Positions 61,858 to 64,000 of a DNA stretch of 64,000 nt are shown one piece after another. The first letter of the stretch is position 1. Each line of letters opens with the position of its first letter. The stretch lies in NCBI RefSeq assembly GCF_020329485.1, contig NZ_JAGKJI010000015.1, positions 85,883-149,882 of the forward strand, in the 5' to 3' direction. The DNA is from Bradyrhizobium cenepequi. Its GTDB lineage: Bacteria; Pseudomonadota; Alphaproteobacteria; Rhizobiales; Xanthobacteraceae. Under the pieces are notes generated by a model. The model ran no database searches and had not been told where the DNA came from. It saw only the letters and a list, made by a program, of their open reading frames with translations. The position numbers and the translations under genes were made by a program.

Positions 61858-61890
61858 GAACATACGAAGAACAATGTTCCCTTTTTGTTC
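61858..61890 (-). promoter_or_regulatory. Tandem SOS boxes (LexA operators) upstream of the miniprotein
   Basis: GAACATACGAAGAAC at 61858-61872 and GTTCCCTTTTTGTTC at 61876-61890 each fit the alphaproteobacterial LexA consensus (GAAC-N7-GAAC or its complement GTTC-N7-GTTC) without mismatch. They are separated by three bases. The box nearer the gene is 19 bases from its ATG, so LexA would cover the promoter or transcription start. Confidence 0.88.
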
Positions 61891-62021
61891 CGAGAGTCAA
61901 GGAGGGGTAGTGGGTCAGTTTGAGAATTGACCCCTGTGGTTAATTCTTGACCTGCCCATTCCCGCCCAACTGAAACAAACGAGGACGTGCTGGTTGGGGT
62001 CCCTAGGGCGTTTGGGAGCGG

Positions 62022-62210
62022 TCATGGCTTCTCACAAGTGTATTCTGCGGGGAACAGGCCCCTGTCGGGGGACGCGCCGCATTGCCTGTCGATCAATCCC
62101 CCGTATGGCGGCCTGATCCCCGTATCGGCTTGATGCGGTCGGAGCACAAGAAATACCGACAGCGCGACCATTGCGCCCGCCACAAGCATAAGGATTGCGT
62201 GCCGCCGCAT
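62022..62210 (-). CDS. Small putative membrane or exported protein, 62 residues
   Basis: Starts MRRHAILMLVAGAMVALSVF, a basic N-terminus then a hydrophobic helix (about 6-23), followed by a soluble tail with two cysteines (RQCGASPD, YTCEKP). It could be a membrane-anchored periplasmic peptide. The ribosome site is weak (GGCGGGATG). No family is recognised, so coding is uncertain. Confidence 0.4.
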   Translation of the reverse strand: MRRHAILMLVAGAMVALSVFLVLRPHQADTGIRPPYGGLIDRQCGASPDRGLFPAEYTCEKP

Positions 62211-62361
62211 CCCGCCAATATGCGCCCCGACCCGCGTGTTTTCCAGCCCGGAACGCTGCCCTAATCAAACTGATCCACTACCCAAGAACGGACGTTGGGC
62301 CGGCTCGGAGAATCGCACTCCAATGAAGCGGGTGGTTAATGCGCGGCCGCAGCCGGCGAGG

Positions 62362-62547
62362 TCATCCGAATATCTTTTCCGGCTGCACGGTCAGCCTGTG
62401 CGCGACGTAAGGCGTCCCGCTGTAGCGCTCGAGGACTTCGCCGCAAACCGAGCAGCGGAATTCTCCCGGCTGGCCGGGAAGCGAATCGACCTCGATGCGG
62501 CGGTAACCGGCTTCGCATCTCGGACATTGGACGTCGGACTTCAGCAT
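62362..62547 (-). CDS. Small zinc-ribbon protein
   Basis: A 61-residue protein starting MLKSDVQCPRCEAGYRRIEV with a second pair FRCSVCGEVLERYSG, making a CxxC-x(~19)-CxxC zinc ribbon. It ends AHRLTVQPEKIFG. I recall similar small proteins in many Bradyrhizobium genomes with unknown role. The frame is open ten codons further up; the internal ATG is preferred because it begins at the ribbon. Confidence 0.75.
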   Translation of the reverse strand: MLKSDVQCPRCEAGYRRIEVDSLPGQPGEFRCSVCGEVLERYSGTPYVAHRLTVQPEKIFG

Positions 62548-62626
62548 GACGCTCACAGTGCGCCGCGATCGCGGCATTTTCGCGCCGTGCGGCGACGATG
62601 ATCGGGAGCCGACCGACGGCCGCCAT

Positions 62627-62658
62627 GAAGAAGAAAACCCCGGGCAAATTGCCCGGGG
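62627..62658 (-). terminator. Rho-independent terminator of the outer membrane protein gene
   Basis: On the minus strand CCCCGGGCAA-T-TTGCCCGGGG forms a perfect 10-bp stem with a tiny loop and is followed by TTTTCTTCTTC. It lies 29 bases after the stop of the 62687 gene. Confidence 0.9.
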
Positions 62659-62686
62659 CTGATTGTGTCGCGTAGTTTTCGTGAAA

Positions 62687-63439
62687 TCAGTACTTCGCGA
62701 ACAGCGGAGCGCCAGCGCCGAACTTGTAGTTCACGCGGACGGTAACGAGATCGACGTCCTGCTGGATGTCGTCGATACGGGAGATACCGCCCACCGGGGT
62801 GATGAACGTGTAGCTCTCGGTATCCATGAACAGGTGGTTGTACTCGACGCCAGCCGACCAGCCCGGGGCGAAGGCGACTTCGACACCGGCGCCGACGCTG
62901 CCGCCCCAACGGGTCTTTTCGACGCGGTCGTTGACGATACCGAAACCGGTGGCCAAGCCCTCGTACTTGCTGTTGGTGACCGCAGCACCGCCCTTCACGT
63001 AGAGCAGCACGTTGTTCCAGGCGTAGCCAACCTGGCCGGTGATCAGGCCGAAGGCATCAATCTTGGTGCGGTTGGTGAAAGTCGGATCGACAAGGCTGAT
63101 GCTGGTGCCGCTGAAGTCAGCCCAGTTGCCTTGACCTTCGACACCGAACACCCAGTTGCCGGCCTGCCAGCGATAGCCGAGCTGGCCACCAACCGTGCCG
63201 CCGGTCGCGTCATGGGAACCCTCGCCGACGCCGAAACCGAAGACCGAGGTGTTCGTCCACTCGTTGCGGCTTGAGCCCCAGCCGCCGTTGACGCCGATGT
63301 AGAACCCGCTCCAATCATAGATGGTGGCGACCACCGGAGGAGCTTTGGTGTAAGGACGCGCAGCGAGATCAGCGGCGACCGCCGGCGCAGCCGCGCCAAG
63401 GGCGACCAAGCTCGCCGTTACAAGCAAAACCTTCTTCAT
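62687..63439 (-). CDS. Outer membrane beta-barrel protein (Omp25/RopB-like porin family)
   Basis: A 250-residue small barrel. Signal peptide: MKKVLLVTASLVALGAAAPA then VAADLAARPY. The mature part begins YDWSGFYIGVNGGWGSSRNE, the usual opening of this family, has repeated aromatic-Gly strands (VGGQLGYRWQAGNWVFGVEG, LGYAWNNVLLYVKGG-type), and ends VRVNYKFGAGAPLFAKY with terminal aromatic residues. GGAAG precedes the ATG at 63439 by seven bases; upstream open frame to 63646 is not used. Rhizobial members are abundant structural surface proteins. Strong terminator downstream. Confidence 0.93.
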   Translation of the reverse strand: MKKVLLVTASLVALGAAAPAVAADLAARPYTKAPPVVATIYDWSGFYIGVNGGWGSSRNEWTNTSVFGFGVGEGSHDATGGTVGGQLGYRWQAGNWVFGVEGQGNWADFSGTSISLVDPTFTNRTKIDAFGLITGQVGYAWNNVLLYVKGGAAVTNSKYEGLATGFGIVNDRVEKTRWGGSVGAGVEVAFAPGWSAGVEYNHLFMDTESYTFITPVGGISRIDDIQQDVDLVTVRVNYKFGAGAPLFAKY

Positions 63440-63732
63440 TTTTACTTCCCGTTCCAGATGTGATGACCCCACGGTCTTCACGCGCCTGAATAACAGGGTT
63501 CCCCAAAATTGCTGTAACTTGGGTGCAACAGATGTGGCGAAACGACTCTGACGAAAATGTGAGTTAACGTTGTATTGCTTATACTTAGCCCGAAGATCGC
63601 ACCGTTCCACCGCCACAAAAAAATCACACTGCAGCCTTCGCCGCACTCCATGTGTTGCATATTTGTTTGACGTCCCTCGGTTGTACGGCTTGGATCGGGT
63701 GACGAACGACGGGCTGCAATCAAGGAGATGAG
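63440..63732. other. Divergent promoter region of the barrel protein and DUF3551 genes
   Basis: Nearly 300 bases, AT-richer than neighbours around 63540-63600 (for example TTGTATTGCTTATACTTAG). Promoters for both genes must lie here, but I cannot pin the -10 and -35 boxes. Confidence 0.4.
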
Positions 63733-64000
63733 ATGCGCAACGTGATCCTGGTTTTGTCCGCGGCCGCCGCGATCGGCGCCCTCGGAACCACGCCAGCCGC
63801 AGCGGTCGGCACGCGCTATCCTTTCTGCATCCAGGGCAGCGAACATCCCGGGCTCAGCAACTGCACTTTCACCAGCTACGAGCAGTGCCAGGCCACGGCC
63901 TCCGGGCGCTTCCTGTATTGCATTCCCAATCCCTTCTACGCGGGTAATAGCAACGGTCGGCGGGCTTCGCGCCGGCCTCCCCCCGTCCCCGCCCCAGTCC
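63733..64000 (+). CDS. DUF3551 small exported protein, cut by window edge
   Basis: An 89-residue visible part starting MRNVILVLSAAAAIGALGTT (Sec signal, cleavage about after TPAAA), then the DUF3551 signature with four cysteines: RYPFCIQGSEHPGLSNCTF and SYEQCQATASGRFLYCIPNP. The C-terminal part is Pro/Arg-rich and runs off the window. AAGGAGATG precedes the ATG by two to seven bases. DUF3551 proteins are very numerous in Bradyrhizobium; no function is known. Confidence 0.88.
   Translation, partial: MRNVILVLSAAAAIGALGTTPAAAVGTRYPFCIQGSEHPGLSNCTFTSYEQCQATASGRFLYCIPNPFYAGNSNGRRASRRPPPVPAPV

Noticed and set aside
58808..61930. A 1040-codon open frame on the plus strand
   Set aside because: It is antisense to dnaE in a high-GC genome, where stop codons are rare in one reverse frame. 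No domains or ribosome site.
1..64000. CRISPR arrays, tRNA or rRNA genes, insertion sequences, phage integrase
   Set aside because: No regularly spaced direct repeats, tRNA TΨC-loop patterns with paired arms, or transposase/integrase motifs were seen by eye.

Overview
The window looks like a chromosomal segment of a Bradyrhizobium-type alphaproteobacterium (Nitrobacteraceae). The basis is protein similarity recalled from memory, the alphaproteobacterial order trpD-trpC-moaC / moeA-lexA-comEC-gltX-gltA / lpxB-lpxI-lpxA-fabZ-lpxD-bamA-rseP-dxr-cdsA-uppS-frr-pyrH-tsf-rpsB-dnaE, a DUF3551 small exported protein, and several families of intergenic palindromes of the kind scattered through these genomes. 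No rRNA, tRNA, CRISPR array, insertion sequence or phage gene was recognised.

Layout. 1-11.2 kb is mostly minus strand: an ftsB end, two oxidoreductases, eno, then a pocket of extra genes (vgb-like, queF, an MFS exporter), kdsA, a NIPSNAP protein, pyrG, secG and tpiA. 11.5-15.9 kb is plus strand: a PpiD-type chaperone, trpD, trpC, moaC. 15.9-23.7 kb interrupts moaC and moeA with a small exported protein, a GGDEF-EAL signalling protein, a CtpA-type protease, an Old Yellow Enzyme with an unusual residue, a repeat-packed 1.1 kb gap and a HAD phosphatase. 23.76-29.3 kb holds moeA, lexA (with a perfect SOS box), two small unknowns and comEC. 29.7-35.6 kb is an accessory block with an MHS transporter, an SPW membrane protein, a second-type glnA, an NTF2-like protein and glnS. 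gltX and gltA follow. 38.8-42.2 kb is another accessory block (porin, DUF1330, TetR and decayed gene fragments). 42.25-57.2 kb is the compact minus-strand lipid A / outer membrane / isoprenoid / translation cluster. A toxin-antitoxin pair lies between rpsB and dnaE. The right end carries small proteins and an outer membrane beta-barrel.

Most interesting point. Immediately upstream of dnaE lies a 32-codon ORF (61741-61839, minus) with a good ribosome binding site, encoding a single-transmembrane miniprotein. Its promoter region carries two perfect alphaproteobacterial LexA boxes in tandem (GAAC-N7-GAAC and GTTC-N7-GTTC, 3 bases apart). The lexA gene in this window has the same box. Size, topology, SOS control and probably position match SidA of Caulobacter, a DNA-damage-induced division inhibitor, so this is proposed as a SidA-type checkpoint peptide.

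The genes work together mainly as envelope biogenesis (lpxB/I/A/D, fabZ, kdsA, bamA, rseP, cdsA, uppS, secG, ppiD, ftsB), translation (rpsB, tsf, frr, glnS, gltX), central metabolism (eno, tpiA, gltA, glnA), nucleotide synthesis (pyrG, pyrH), tryptophan and molybdopterin synthesis, and DNA replication/SOS (dnaE, lexA, the miniprotein).
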